DNA of 64,000 nucleotides from assembly GCF_947172395.1 (NCBI RefSeq), contig NC_069085.1:18106698-18170697 (forward strand). Direction: 5' to 3'. This stretch comes from Bicyclus anynana (Eukaryota > Arthropoda > Insecta > Lepidoptera > Nymphalidae). Positions within the stretch are counted from its first letter, which is position 1; each line of letters starts with the position of its first letter. The notes beneath the pieces were generated by a model, which was given only the letters and a program-made list of their open reading frames with translations, was not told the origin of the DNA and ran no database searches. The position numbers and the translations under genes were made by a program. Of this stretch, positions 41,399 through 53,604 are shown piece after piece.

Positions 41399-43727
41399 TT
41401 TCTTAGACAAAATATACAGTAACGTATGTTGTAGGCATATTTTTGTAGAGTAGGGCAAACATTGTAAAATATTTTATTATATCTGCATTACGTAATGCGG
41501 ATGATAATTTAAAAAGTTTGTAAAAAGTCCAGTTAATGACACACACTACTTTTTTTATCAACAAAGCACGCGAACATAGCCGCACGTTAAATCTAGTGTT
41601 AGCCACACACAGAACTGTAGGTCTGTTCTGTAACGCTGTTTTGAATTTGACTCCATTTGTCGGGGTCTAATGCGATATTATTGATAGAGAGAGATATACG
41701 CGAATTGTAAACTCACGATGTCGAGTTATACAAACATCGTTACAGAATAGCAATACCGCTACTCGTAATAGATCGAAAGCGGGGTGATGTAATATGTTGC
41801 CGTCTCGCAGGCGTGTAGCTCGACGCCCCTCCCTGTTGCTTTAAGCAACGGTAACACCCCCGCCTCAACAACCTCGACCCCCTACCACCCCCTCTCCGCC
41901 CCCGTCCTCAGCCCCGCGTCTGATCAAAACACTCGACTATAAGAACTTTTCTTACATTATGTATTTTGAATAGAGATTTCAATAGAACCTTTAGAGATGT
42001 TTATTTATTTATAAAAAATATATCCTCTGTAGAACGTCCTTCAGACTATCTTATGTTTAGTAGATTATTTATTAAAAAAAAAAGCAAATCTAGTCTAGAC
42101 AAACGAATGAAACTGCCTTTTAGTTTCTTAAATATAATATTTTTTTCCTAAGACTTATATCATGAATGTAAACGTGAATTTTGTTTATTAAATTACCTAC
42201 CTATTTAGCACCACCACTAACTTAATCTTGGCGGGATTTGGAATGGAGAATATTGCAAGTTAAAGTTGGTTACACCTACCTACCTATATATAACTGTAAA
42301 ATGAACGAGATAATTTGGTACAGTCTTGAATTATCCTATCCAGACTTGGCTAATTTTTCCCAAACTTACCACGGAACTACAGAGAACAGGTTGTATTTAT
42401 AATATTTGTTCTCTGAAGACGTTTCAAATTGAAATGCCACACGGAATTAGGGACAGATTATAATTTGACAACGCAACGCGTGTTTTCTGATTTCAATCGA
42501 ATAGCATCATGCAACGCCACAACTTGCTCACATTCTCCTTTCACCGGCACCGACCAACACGGTCGCTCGCCGCCAAACCATTATAGCCCCTATTTACAAA
42601 TAAAATACAGCCTATAATAGCACGCAGGTGTTATGGACGAATTAGTAATTCGGGACATAGTAATTTACAACAGTTACGATTTAAGGTCGTAACTCATTTA
42701 TACGACACCGCTCGTACGGCACCCGCACGTCTCCACCGCGACTAGAGTTGCTGACATGGAAGTTAACAGCTGCCAAACAGAATTACTGTTCCAGTCTGAA
42801 TAGTATGGTTACCGGTGTAGTTACAGACACTTAAAGAAGAGGGATATTCAATTTTATGACTCAGTTTGAAGGGAGTGCAGAGCAGTATTCACCCTAACCT
42901 ATGCTGAGGTAAATACTGCTCTGTTATAGATCGATTTCCATTTATCCACTATCAGTAGCAATATTTTGTAGCAATGTTTTTTGTAACTCAAAAGTATGAG
43001 TTTCGAATTCATCTAGCACGATAATGTAGATAGAGACGAATTCGAACCCCCATCTGTTGATTTATAACAATTACAGATAGTGCTGCAGGTAAGTCGAACG
43101 TCAACTCTTGCTGTTTACTTGTCACTTGTCTACAATTAGCAGACAATTTACTGCCCATGCGATGAATGTTTGCTGATTTGCTGTAATCTAGTTTGTTTTG
43201 TTAGTAGTAAGTTGTGTTACTATAGCCGAGAAGACCGGAATACGTCCGACTGCTTGTAATCGAGACGTCAACGATTTAGAATCTAGATTAATAATAAATA
43301 GATAGATATAGAATCTAGATCAAGGCAAGCTCACTTGTAGCCCACTATTTGTCGTTGTACGGTTTCACTTACGTCTTACACATTGTAACATACCAGTGCA
43401 TGATTTTAAAATAGAAATATTATTTGATATTTTACCGGTGCGGTGTCGTTTAAGTGAGCTGCGACCCTTATTTTTCAAGTTTTTAGATACGCATTAATAA
43501 AATTTTCTACAGTTTCCAAATTGAATAGAATTGTATTTTTAGGGTTACGGTTTAATTGACTTACAAAATGAACTTTTAAAAATAATCATGATATTTTCAT
43601 CATGTTTTCGGGATTTTTTATTTTCTCCGAGAAATTCTCAGTCTTTGTTAGAGTGTAAAATTGAAGCTCTAAGCACGTTGAAGCGTGGTAAGTTGTAAGC
43701 TCAAATCTCCTTTCTTATAATAGAAGA
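41399..43727. other. Spacer with a C-rich tract
   Basis: 41820-41925 is strikingly C-rich on the plus strand (CCTCCCTGTTGC, CCCCTACCACCCCCTCTCC). 42505-42570 and 42680-42770 are moderately GC-rich (CACCGGCACCGACCAACACG). A 12-bp inverted repeat CAGAGCAGTATT is at 42878/42912. No exon or repeat family is recognised. Confidence 0.45.
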
Positions 43728-43906
43728 CCAATTGGCTCAGTGGATAGTGATCTTACCTTCTGCATCTAAGGCCGTCGGTTCGATTCCAAGAAACCGAAAA
43801 TGTTTGTATGACTGTTTCCAATGTCTCTGTGTCTACTCTTATATAGGCCGTTTACACAAGCTACGCCTACTTTGGAGCTACATAGGCAAATTGTGTAGGT
43901 ATTATT
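43728..43906 (+). mobile_element. tRNA-derived SINE, family C
   Basis: A box TGGCTCAGTGGATAG and B box GGTTCGATTCC, with a shortened family C body (AAAATGTTTGTATGACTG, AGCTACGCCTACTTTGG). The frame of 95 codons beginning at 43732 is a read-through of the SINE. Confidence 0.8.
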
Positions 43907-44557
43907 TTTTCCAAAAAAGAAAAAAAAAGAAAAAAGAAACATTTTTTAAAAAGGGTCTTTGGATCTTAAATTGTTCATTAACGAAAATTCTAATTCAAAT
44001 TCGAATTGTACCAGATTGAAAAACAATTATTATATTTTTTTGACAATCGGCCATGATCCGATCACTTTTTGCTGTGATTTTGTAGGCACGTAACATATCT
44101 AAAGTACACAATAATCATTGAATGGTAATGATGAATGTACTCACTGGGGTATAGCAAGAGTCGAGACATAATTCGGTGGTCATTACGACCGGTGGCCAGT
44201 CGTGTTTGTATTGACCACGAAACCACGCGGCAGTCACGTGGCGCGTGGTCTCGTGGTCGCCTAAAATAGACCGCCTTGGCAACGTGGCTACCTGGTTCAA
44301 ATATTCTTGAAACGTTAAATTCTAATTATTATTTATATCACATAACTGTTCCACTTCCAAGCGTTTTAATAGCTTAACTATTCAAGGCGTGGATTGAAAT
44401 GTAAAAAGAAATTCTTGATGTAGTGACTCCTTTTTTTGAAGTCGATTAAAAACTTGAATTGCCATTCGGTGCCTTACATACTTGCAAATATACTCATTCT
44501 CTAGTCATGTTTTATTCAAATCAAAACACTTACTTTATATTACGTTTATATTACTTA
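43907..44557. other. Spacer
   Basis: GAAGTCGATTAAAAAC at 44438 may be an eroded right end of composite repeat X. Nothing else is recognised. Confidence 0.4.
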
Positions 44558-44907
44558 CTAGCCGACGCCCGAGACTTCGTCCGCGTGAAACTCGATGTAA
44601 ACTTTCAACTACCCCCTACCCTATCCCTAGCCTACCCCTACCCCTAGAATACTCCTACCTACCCCTACCCTACTTTTCTAGTTGATTTTTTACACTTTGT
44701 GTCTGAAAAACCCAAATATCTTACGGAACCCTATTTTTTCCAAAATAAAATTTAGCCTATGTTACTTGTGGATAATGTAGCTTTCGAATGGTGAAAGAAT
44801 TTTTAAAATCGGTCCAGTAGTTTTTGAGCCTATTCATTACAATCAATCAAACAAACAAACAAACAAACATACAAACAAAGTTTTCCTCTTTATAATATTA
44901 GTATAGA
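44558..44907 (-). mobile_element. Helitron-like element with short CCTAC array (upstream member of fused pair)
   Basis: Host A, CTAG (44558-44561), slightly altered hairpin (CCGACGCCCGAGACTTCG), a short CCTAC array (44609-44672), then TTAGCCTATGTTACTTGTGG, AAAATCGGTCCAGTAGTTTT and AAACAAACAAAC, and an intact 5' end TATAATATTAGTATAGA at 44907. The next base is the CTAG of a second Helitron. Confidence 0.9.
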
Positions 44908-45098
44908 CTAGCTGACGCCGCGCGTTTTCACCCGTGTGGTTCTCGTTCCCATAGGAAATACGGGGATAATATAGCCTATAGCCTTCCTCGATAAATGGGC
45001 TATCTAACACTGAAAGAATTTTTCAAATCGGTCCAGTAGTTCCTGAGATTAGCGCGTTCAACCAAACAAACTCTTCAGCTTTATTATATTAGTATACA
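44908..45098 (-). mobile_element. Helitron-like element directly fused to the previous one
   Basis: CTAG (44908-44911) follows the terminal A of the first element with no spacer. Then come the hairpin side GCTGACGCCGCGCGTTTTC and the standard interior, with the 5' end ATATTAGTATACA at 45098, then T. The A of element one and the host T formed the AT target for this insertion. Confidence 0.9.
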
Positions 45099-46174
45099 TG
45101 TACCTACATACCAAGTTAATTAGTTTCTTCTATATTATATTGTGTGTAGAAATAATATAAATCAGAAGCCTAGTTAACCTAACTCAAGCCAAAATGTAAA
45201 TGTTTTGAACAAATCCTTTTAATTAAAACATTGTTTAATTAAGCTCGTAGGTTAGAACACAAAAAGTTCAAACAAATTAATTACTATGTAATTAGGTTGC
45301 GCCCGTTTCTATTCAAACGTTTAAATTTCAATATCACGAGGTAATTTGAATTTTGTTATTGTAAGTAAGTAATTACTTTTCATAAAATATATAATTATCC
45401 TCTCTGCTACGTTTGAATTCCACTAAAAAAAGGAAATTGGCGAGTTTCAAGGGTCCTAATATAAAGCATATTTTTATAAGTATTATAATTATAATATATT
45501 CTCGACATTGCAATTATGAGAAATAATACCCCAGTAATAATTCAAAAACACTTTTAAAGATAAAACTGAGGCTTACCAGAAAAGAGTTGCCACGAAGACT
45601 GGGGACTTACACATGGAGTAAATGTTTCATATTTGGACTATTGGAGACCAAAGAAATAGGGATGATGAATATATTGATATTTGTGAGACATTCGGGTGAA
45701 TAAAATCAAACTAATAAATATGTAAAAAACAAAGATTTACTGGATGTTTGAAAACTAAATAAAAATTATAAAATTTCAAAATCTACTAAAATTCTTTTAT
45801 CGTAATTAGATGAAAATTCTTACATTAAATGTGACATTTTTAAATATTTAAACTATAAACATAAACGCACAAATAACAAAGATATTTATAATGTTGTTTG
45901 AACGCTCAAGCAAATTCAACGATCATTATGATCTACGACGTCATTAATTCGTGTCACTTTGTATGTGGCGTTTTTCAGGAATCCGTGGGCAGAGCCGCAA
46001 ATATGACCCATTAAAACTCTGTAGCTCCGAAAGTTATGATCGTAGATATCCTGTTACTTTTACAAAATTGCTTTATTATTAGAATACTCCTAACATGTGT
46101 ACAATTTAAAAAACCGTCATGATCCCTATTGGAAGTTTACAACCTACCAAAGCGACCAATTCCATGGTTATAAA
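45099..46174. other. AT-rich spacer, nothing recognised
   Basis: No gene or repeat family seen. Confidence 0.5.
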
Positions 46175-46444
46175 CATTTTTTTTTTAATATTTACAAGTT
46201 AGCCCTTGACCACAGAAAACATATGTGCCTTGACTACAATATCACCTGATGGTAGGTAAGTAATGCAGTCTAAGATGGAAGCGGACTAACTTGTTAGGAG
46301 GAGAATGAAAATCCACGCCCCTTATCGGTTTCTACACGACGTAGTACCGGATCGCTAAATCGCTTGGCGGTACGTCTTTATCGGTAGGGTGGTAAATAGC
46401 CACGGCCGAAGCTTCCCACCAGCCAGACCTGGACCAATTAAAGT
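46175..46444 (-). mobile_element. Family B SINE, 5'-truncated
   Basis: On the minus strand it begins at AATTGGTCCAGGTCTGG and runs through CCGCCAAGCGATTTAGCG and GTCGTGTAGAAACCGATAAGG-like blocks to CTTACC...ATTGTAGTC and a poly-A end (poly-T at 46175-46187 on the plus strand). The tRNA-like head is missing, so it lacks an internal promoter. Confidence 0.82.
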
Positions 46445-46613
46445 ATCAATCGGACATTTATAAAATGAGGACCGTCTGGCCATCACAGATTCTTAGTCTT
46501 GCAGTAAAGTACTTCATTCCCGTATTTTTTTTTCTTGTTCTTAGTCAATACATAATCGTTCGCCACGCCCCAGCCAACACGCGTCATGTCGTTTAGCGAC
46601 GATTGAACTCTAA

Positions 46614-47073
46614 AGGCTTGTTTGGACTACTTTAGCAGTTTAGTCGAGTAGCGTAAAATTTGCTAAACGTGTCTGAACACCAAAAGTTTAGTCGAATAGA
46701 GTCAGTAAATAGTTAAGTCGTAACAATCCACTTGACTCTATTTTATAGGGTTAGTAGCTCCTTCCACCACGCTTTCACGCTCACTGGTTCACCGGCTAAA
46801 CGAGTCCGAACCTGGCGCAGTAGTCGAATTAGTTACTTAATCCTAAAATCATAAAATGACTGGCGCATTAGTCGAATTAGGCGAATTAGTTACTTACTCC
46901 GAAAATCATAAAATGAGGTTTCACTGGAGCGAAGAAACAATTCGTCGTCCATTTTTGTACCAATAACTTCTTTTTATTAAACACGCAAATTTTCTCATCC
47001 ACTTCTTCCATTATAGCCATTGTGATTAGCTAACGTTACTCGACTAAATTGCTAAAGTAGTCCGAACTAGGCT
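46614..47073. mobile_element. PIF/Harbinger-type MITE, 460 bp, TAA target duplication
   Basis: The ends AGGCTTGTTTGGACTACTTT and AAAGTAGTCCGAACTAGGCT are inverted repeats of about 35 bp (continuing as AGCAGTTTAGTCGAGTA). TAA flanks both sides (46611-46613 and 47074-47076), matching the TWA duplication of PIF/Harbinger. The interior has subterminal copies of GTCGAATTAG and AAACGAGTCCGAAC. Same family as 53605-53713. Confidence 0.82.
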
Positions 47074-47311
47074 TAAGCGAGGACAGAGCGGGCCCTAGAC
47101 TTTAGCAAACAGCTCTGTACGTTACCCAGTGCCTACACACCTGTTGGTAAACCTCCCAGTAATTGACCGACCAAAGCCTGTCTCTGATACGAAAGCCTAC
47201 GATTACTTGTGTTCATTTAGAGTTGCCAGGTCGACGAAATTAAAAGACAGTCCAGTCATATTCACTCTCATTTTAGTAAAAAGGCCAGACAGCCTACATT
47301 AGAGCTAAGAG

Positions 47312-47578
47312 AGCCGTGATAGCCCAGTGGATATGACCTCTCCCTTCGATTCCGGTCGGTGTGGTTTCGAATCCGGTCCGAGGCTCCAACTTTTAAGTTG
47401 TTTTCAATTTAAGAAATTAAATATCACGTGTCTCAAACGGTGTAGGACAAACATCGTGAGGAAACCTACATACGATATCCGCATTGGGCCAGCGTGGTGG
47501 ACTATTGGCCTAACCCCTCTCATTCTGAGAGGAGACTCGAGCTCAGCAGTGAGCCGAATATGGATTGATAATGATGAG
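47312..47578 (+). mobile_element. tRNA-derived SINE, family A
   Basis: TAGCCCAGTGGATATGACC (A box), GGTTTCGAATCCGG (B box), the body with an internal deletion after GAGGAAACCTACATACG, and the end GAGCTCAGCAGTGAGCCG...TGATAATGATGA. About 267 bp. Confidence 0.84.
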
Positions 47579-48484
47579 GCTTAATCACGTAGGTATACCG
47601 TAAAAAGTTTCTCAGTCGTAATTCGAAAGTTGCTACTTCCTTAATATCGAAACCGGCACTTATATAAAACACGAAAATATGCACCACAAGAAGTAGGTAA
47701 TTAATACAACGTAAGTAATTTATTGTAATTTATACAGGTGATATCGTATAGTAGAATCAAACTACATTGACGAGTTTCAGTTCTAAAAATAGAAAAACAG
47801 ACACACTGCAAAAAATAACTTGATTTGACGAAGACAAATAATACAATTTATTTGCTGAAATGGAAGAAACACGAATTTGTACATGAAGAACACAGATTAA
47901 AGACTAATAGGCAGATTGCACGGAACGGGTAGGGGTAGTTGAAAGTTTACGACGCGGACGAATTTGCTGGCGTCTGTAGAGTAATATTTTTGTCAAACGC
48001 TCTGTTATTATATTTAATATATAGTGACGTCATGAAACAATTGAAATATAGACCATCATGGCCGAGAATATTGCCGGCCATGATGGTCTGTATTGTCAAA
48101 AACATATTTAAAAACTAAAATTTTCATGTAATCTTGTCTCAAAAAAAATATTAAAAAAAAAATTCAATTTAAACGATATTGAAGTATTTAAGACCATTTA
48201 AATAAAAGTGTCAACTAGCCTATTGTACCTGTTTCACTTTGATTATAAGTATAGATCATCAAGTATGGATGTCGACCCCGAGTCGGGACCACCGTGTCAG
48301 TCAATCACTATCAACTGTCAACAATGTTTGAGAGTGCTCTAACGACACCGCATCCTGTGCGGCGACAAATAGCCGCCGTAATAGATAAATTGACATCGGT
48401 TGCCAACATGAGCTCACGAGTACCTACTTACTACACGTCTTCGAGTGTATAAGTGTTTATGACTTGATTTTTTGTATTGTGTAA
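47579..48484. other. Spacer with small repeats
   Basis: 47928-47983 is a Helitron 3' scrap (GGGTAGGGGTAGTTGAAAGT, GCGGACGAATTTGCTGGCG). 48049-48090 is a 14-bp inverted repeat (AGACCATCATGGCC and complement). 48170-48250 is the repeat shared with 14035-14105. 48340-48425 is a GC-richer patch. No gene. Confidence 0.5.
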
Positions 48485-48725
48485 CTAGCAGACGCCCGTG
48501 ACTTCGTCCGCCCTTAGACCTCCAATCCAGCCCTTACATCGCTGGTAAAATGGGGTAAAGTCTCCCGTTTTCCAAACATTTCCCTTCACTGCTCTGCTCC
48601 TTTTGATCGTAGCGTGATAAAAAGTATACTATAACCTGACCAGGAGTATGAAAAATAATTCCACCAAGTTTCATTAAAATCCGTCGAATAGTTTTTGTTT
48701 CTATAACGAACATACAGACAGACAG
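48485..48725 (-). mobile_element. Helitron-like element (GACA subfamily), truncated
   Basis: Host A, CTAG (48485-48488), AGACGCCCGTGACTTCGTCC hairpin side, CCCTTAGACCTCCAATCC, then GGAGTATGAAAAATAATTCC, AAAATCCGTCGAATAGTTTT and ACAGACAGACAG, where it stops. The usual 5' half after the GACA run is missing. Confidence 0.75.
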
Positions 48726-49046
48726 TCCGATGTGCACTTGTCCAGTTTTTTTTTATTTTTATTAAGGTCATGTGCTTGGTAATATTTGCCTTCAGACTTG
48801 AACACAACAATGCTGCTACGCGAAAAAATAACCATGAAAATACTTCCCCGCATAAGATCTGACACAAAGAAAGTAGCTGCCATAAATATAGTTAATTCGT
48901 GAGGACGACAGCACGAGCGTTGTTCAAACATCTTGTTCAATTGCACAAGTGTTGAACAATCCAGTTTAATGTTATTTTTAAATTAAATTACTCATAGTAT
49001 TAAGGTATTACAGAAATACTTTTCTGTAAATAGTAATTTAATTTAC
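48726..49046. other. Spacer, nothing recognised
   Basis: Overlapping minus-strand frames here have no family resemblance. Confidence 0.45.
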
Positions 49047-49185
49047 ATCGTGAGGACACCTGTGATTTTTTTTAACTCTTTGTGTGTGTGAAGTCTGCCA
49101 ATCCACATTGGGCCAGCGTGGTCTAACCCCTCTCATTCTGAGAGGAGACTCAAGCTCAGCAGTGAGCGTATATGGATTGATAACG
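49047..49185 (+). mobile_element. Family A SINE, 3' half
   Basis: CATCGTGAGGACACCTGTG, GTGTGAAGTCTGCCAATCC, a shortened CAGCGTGGTC, CTCATTCTGAGAGGAGACTC and AGCTCAGCAGTGAGC. The head is missing. Confidence 0.78.
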
Positions 49186-49238
49186 AAATAGTAATTTAAT
49201 CAATACATATAAATAAAAAATTTTAATAAAAAAAATTC

Positions 49239-50131
49239 AACCGACTTCCAACTCAAAAAATAACTTTAACTAAAAAGCAAAAAATAACATCCTACCTATG
49301 TGCTACCTTCTGATCAGTTGGAAGGCGGTGCCAAGCCAGTGATGTTTTAATTAAATACGTTTAAACTACAAAATTTCTGTGGTTATTCCAGAAACAGCTT
49401 TAATTAAAACACGACACTGGCTTGGCACCGCCTTCAAACTGATCAGAAGGTAGCACATAGGTAGGATGTTATTTTTTGCTTTTTAGTTAAAGTTATTTTT
49501 TGAGTTGGAAGTCGGTTGAATTTTTTTTATTAAAATTTTTATTTTTTTATTTTTAGTGTTAGCATACCCACTGCGTGTGTACAGTCACAACCTATCTAAG
49601 TGGAAAGTTCTTATCAATACAAAATTATCAAGTCCAAACACAAGGTAGCTACTGTGAACCGTCGAGGAGTTCTCTTCACTGTCCCTCGTCTTCATCATCA
49701 GACCCTTAATACAGTCACAACCCATATAGGTGGAAAGTACTCATCAATACAAATTAATCAAGCCCAAACAAAAGGTGACTGCTGTAAATCCTTGACGAGT
49801 TCCATCGTCTGTGTTTCGGCTCCATCATCAGACCAACTCCAAACCTTCATAAAGTTGTAGTGGTTTAAAATACCTTATGGAAACACTAACAAACGTACTA
49901 GCCGTCTCTACAACTTTCGAAAGTTCCCCTCAATTTCTCCAGGATGCCATCATCAGATCCTGACATGAAAAAAATGGGACCACCCTGGAAGTAAACCCTA
50001 CAAAACAAAAAAAGAATTTTCAAAATCGGTCCATAATTGACGGAATTATCGCTGGACATACATAAAAAAAAAAAAAAAAAAAAACATACATACAGCCGAA
50101 CGTAGAACCTCCTCCTTTTTGGAAGTCGGTT
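49239..50131. mobile_element. Composite repeat X, copy 2
   Basis: The same architecture as 37406-38760: inverted ends AACCGACTTCCAA (49239) and TTGGAAGTCGGTT (50119-50131), foldback head (arms about 49220-49365 and 49393-49545), about two 130-bp tandem units (CAGTCA at 49582 and 49712), the CAGATCCTGACATG segment, an A run of about 21 (50063-50083) and CGTAGAACCTCC. It is 893 bp, and the size difference from copy 1 is explained mainly by the tandem units and the linker. Confidence 0.85.
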
Positions 50132-50189
50132 AAAAATTGAAGGTATGTCTACGATTTCACAATATTCACACAATATTAAAGGACAATCA

Positions 50190-50412
50190 AGGGCTTTAAA
50201 ATTTTTGTCTGTCTGTCTTTCTGAATGTCCGGTTTAATCTCTGGAATGGCTGAACCGATTTAAACGGGACTTTCACTGGTACAAAGAGGATATTATTGAG
50301 CAACATATAAACTATGTACTTAAGTACATTTTATTCCGCGAAGGTCCAGGGATCCCGCGTGATATAAGAAAAACTGAATCTCACGCTAACGAAGTTGCAG
50401 GCGTCTGCTGGT
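50190..50412 (+). mobile_element. Helitron-like element (CTGTCTGTC subfamily), eroded
   Basis: TTTGTCTGTCTGTCTTTCTG, GGCTGAACCGATTTAAACGG, ATTTTATTCCGCGAAGGTCC and the hairpin side ACGCTAACGAAGTTGCAGGCG, ending CTGCTGG where intact copies have CTAG. Confidence 0.62.
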
Positions 50413-50639
50413 TATAAATATAGTGGGCACCACTGTTGTTTTCTCCTAGACATCTTTGTTCTTCGGATGATAATAAACGCTACACTACTAATAGATAATT
50501 ATATATTATTGTAAGTAAATGATAATTTAAAAAAAACGGCGACTGCTCTCAGTAGAATTAACCTTCCGCACCGCTAATAGAGTCGCTACAAAAGACAAAC
50601 CTAAACAATCTGGCATGCAAGGAACAAGTATAGGATGGA

Positions 50640-50848
50640 TCAATTTCAAATTTGGAGACGATGGAAATATGGAATGGTGCTGGAATTGCGACCCCGGAAA
50701 GCGCAGTGTTGGTCGACCCCTCACTTAGGTGGACCGAGGATATCAAGAGGGTTGCAGAGAGCCGCTGGATACTCGCGGCTCGAGACCGTTTTGTTTGGAA
50801 GTCCATGCAAGAGGTCTATGTCTAGCAGTAGACGTCCATCGGCTGTTA
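50640..50848 (+). pseudogene. RTE-type LINE C-terminus fragment
   Basis: Fragments in changing frames: GKRSVGRPL, then WTEDIKRVAESRWILAARDR and VWKSMQEVYV, followed by the tail CTAGCAGTAGACGTCCATCG and a GAT repeat. Frame breaks make it dead. It has more of the upstream region than the 23655 and 34605 copies. Confidence 0.78.
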
Positions 50849-51201
<353 letters not shown>

Positions 51202-51505
51202 TAACTTAAGACTATGGTTTACAATGACTCAAGAATCTTCAAACATTTTAATGTCCTAGCTGGTCTTCTGCATAAAACAATAATGATGATACATCTGTCA
51301 TAAAGGAGCGAGGTCAATGTTTAACGACGGTTTTATTGCGTCAAGTCGTAACGCCGAAGTTAAACTTATTCGGCAGTAATTCGGCACTAATCTTTATTCC
51401 CGATCGAAACAGTGGCGTGCATAGATATGATAAAAATGCTACGGGCGACACGTGTAAACAGATCGTAATGTTATTGAAGGTTATTTTGTCTGTCATCATC
51501 AGTCT
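51202..51505. other. Spacer, nothing recognised
   Basis: No frame or repeat recognised. Confidence 0.45.
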
Positions 51506-52055
51506 TCAGCCTCGTAACTCCAGCGGTCAACTTATGCGGCTTTAGAACATGTGGTCCAGGGTTCAATTCCTCGGCCGAGCTATGGAATAGTCAGTTGTTT
51601 CTAACTAATTTTCAGTAACAGACGAAAGTTGGGATGTTAATACACCCGCATGCCTCGAAGAGGCTATTCACTAATTTTAGTCAATTATCCACCTAATTTA
51701 ACTATCATCAATTCAATAACTACCTACCGCATTTTTCGTATTCCGTAAAGTCCATTGATAACGAAAATTACAATGTCAAACACACTGGTTAATAATATTT
51801 GTTCGGTTAGTAATGAATAATAGTGAATACAAAATCACGTGACTTGAAAATCACTAACTATAGCTAGTTGGTAATTTTCGTGTATAACTCAATGTTGAAG
51901 AATTGCCACTAACTACCGGTTATTGTCACTAACATAATTATGATAATGATTGATACAGAGTCACACATTATCATCGCAATGCCCGCCAACCCGCATTGAA
52001 TCAGCTTGGTGTGTCTAAGCTTTAATAGATCTCTCCTCTTGGTCAATTGTCGTAG
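51506..52055 (+). mobile_element. tRNA-derived SINE, family E, split
   Basis: Head with CTCCAGCGGTC (A-box-like) and GGGTTCAATTCC (B box), and body to CGCATGCCTCGAAGAGGC (51660). About 300 bases of other AT-rich sequence follow, and the family 3' block GCCCGCCAACCCGCATTGAA resumes at 51981. The intervening segment is either an insertion or very diverged SINE. Confidence 0.6.
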
Positions 52056-52115
52056 CTCCTCGTAATCTCCTAGCTCTCTACGAGTAGTATTAATAGTGTG
52101 TGCGCTAAGCTGCGG

Positions 52116-52175
52116 ACAGACAGACAGACAGACATGGCGAAACTATAAGGGTTCCTTGTGGACTACGGAACCCCA
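52116..52175 (+). repeat. GACA tract with GGAACCCCAAAAA tail
   Basis: GACAGACAGACAGACATGG then GGGTTCC and CTACGGAACCCCAAAAA, the same arrangement as at 25324-25415. Confidence 0.6.
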
Positions 52176-53601
52176 AAAATGGCATTTTTTGTCTTTTTGT
52201 CACCAAAGTTAATTTTACGCCTCAGACCACGTAGCAAATAAATAAACTCACGTCCCTGAAGTCACGTTTACGGCAGGTAAAAATAAAAAATGTCCTCCTT
52301 TAGTAATCTATTAAATACAAATTAAAACCACATCCTTCACATGACAGGCGGCGTTAGAATAAAGCGTTAAATAGCACTTTCGTAGTCAAATCATGTAGTT
52401 ATAGTTAAATATGTATCAAGTACATAGGCTGTTTAATGATAGATTTATTTTTAAAACAACCAATTTCAAATCGGTACGTGCTTTGAATGACACTACCACC
52501 TGTTTAGAATTATAATTAAATTGTATAATGATTTTAAATATGAAAAAAACAAAAAAAATATAAAAAAATTATAAAAAAATACAAAAAAATATGAAACAAA
52601 ATATAAGAAAATTATAAATAAATCTCGAAATAGCAACTCGAAATTACATTGCAAGATTTTTAAAGAAAAATTACGATTTTTCGAAAAAAAGAATACCGAG
52701 TGAGTGAGTGTCACACGAGATCCGTTTGTTTCCAAAATCTTTTTCAGTGCCTTAATTCATAGATCGTTTTCACCACAATCATAATAAATATAAATAAATG
52801 CTTGCGCATCGCAGTCGAAAATTAAAAATATGTTAATGTTTCGTTACGTCAGAATAAATTCAATCTTAACGCAGCAACGCTCAACACGCAGCTTAAATCA
52901 GCTGTCATGCGCGTCGTATTCAAATTTTTTGAAAGAACGGTACTCAACGCAGTGACAGATACTGTCAACGAAATCAACCGCCGAAAAGGATCGACCGCGT
53001 CGCGTGGACCTTTTTTGAACTTTGAAAATCACCATCAATCACCGAGACTACAAATTATACTACGAAATTTCCCTGTCCCTACGCGTAGTGAAAGTCAACG
53101 AGTACATCACAATTAAAGGTACGTACGTGCATTATAATTGTTGTTGTACAGAACTCAGCAAAACATCGATATCGTCAAACACCCAAGGCGGAGTTTGAAT
53201 TTTCCCAATGTAGTAGCAGGCCATCTAATGCGAGTTGCTACAGTTAACGTTAATGTCAACTAAAAAACTGAAATCAGATTTTTTTCAACCTGAAAAAAGC
53301 TTCATCGGTTGCAGTGCGGAAAGGCCCTAATAAAAGTTATTAAAAGACATGCCCATGATGTTTAATTATAGCCAGTAATTGTTACACGTTTTACGTAGAA
53401 AAACGAGTTTAACTTAAAAGAATCGTAAGAATTCTCGTGCAAATGCACTATATATATATTTATGTTATACAATGTATAATAACAGACGGTGCGTCCTTCG
53501 TAATGTGCGTCAAGCATCTTAATTGAAGGCCATTATTACAAATTGTTTCAATGAGTCGTAACTTTGAGCTTAGTTTACACTTAAGATGCGCACGATTACG
53601 C
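52176..53601. other. Spacer, nothing recognised
   Basis: 52530-52620 is very A-rich and gives a low-complexity minus-strand frame. 52860-53110 is GC-richer with a 69-codon frame of no known family. Confidence 0.45.
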
Positions 53602-53604
53602 TAA

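Noticed and set aside
41966..42151. 61-codon plus-strand frame
   Set aside because: Composition matches the AT-rich background and no motif or splice context is present.
52493..52735. Phe/Leu-rich minus-strand frame resembling a membrane protein
   Set aside because: It is low-complexity A-rich DNA (AAAAAATAT runs); hydrophobicity comes from T-rich codons.
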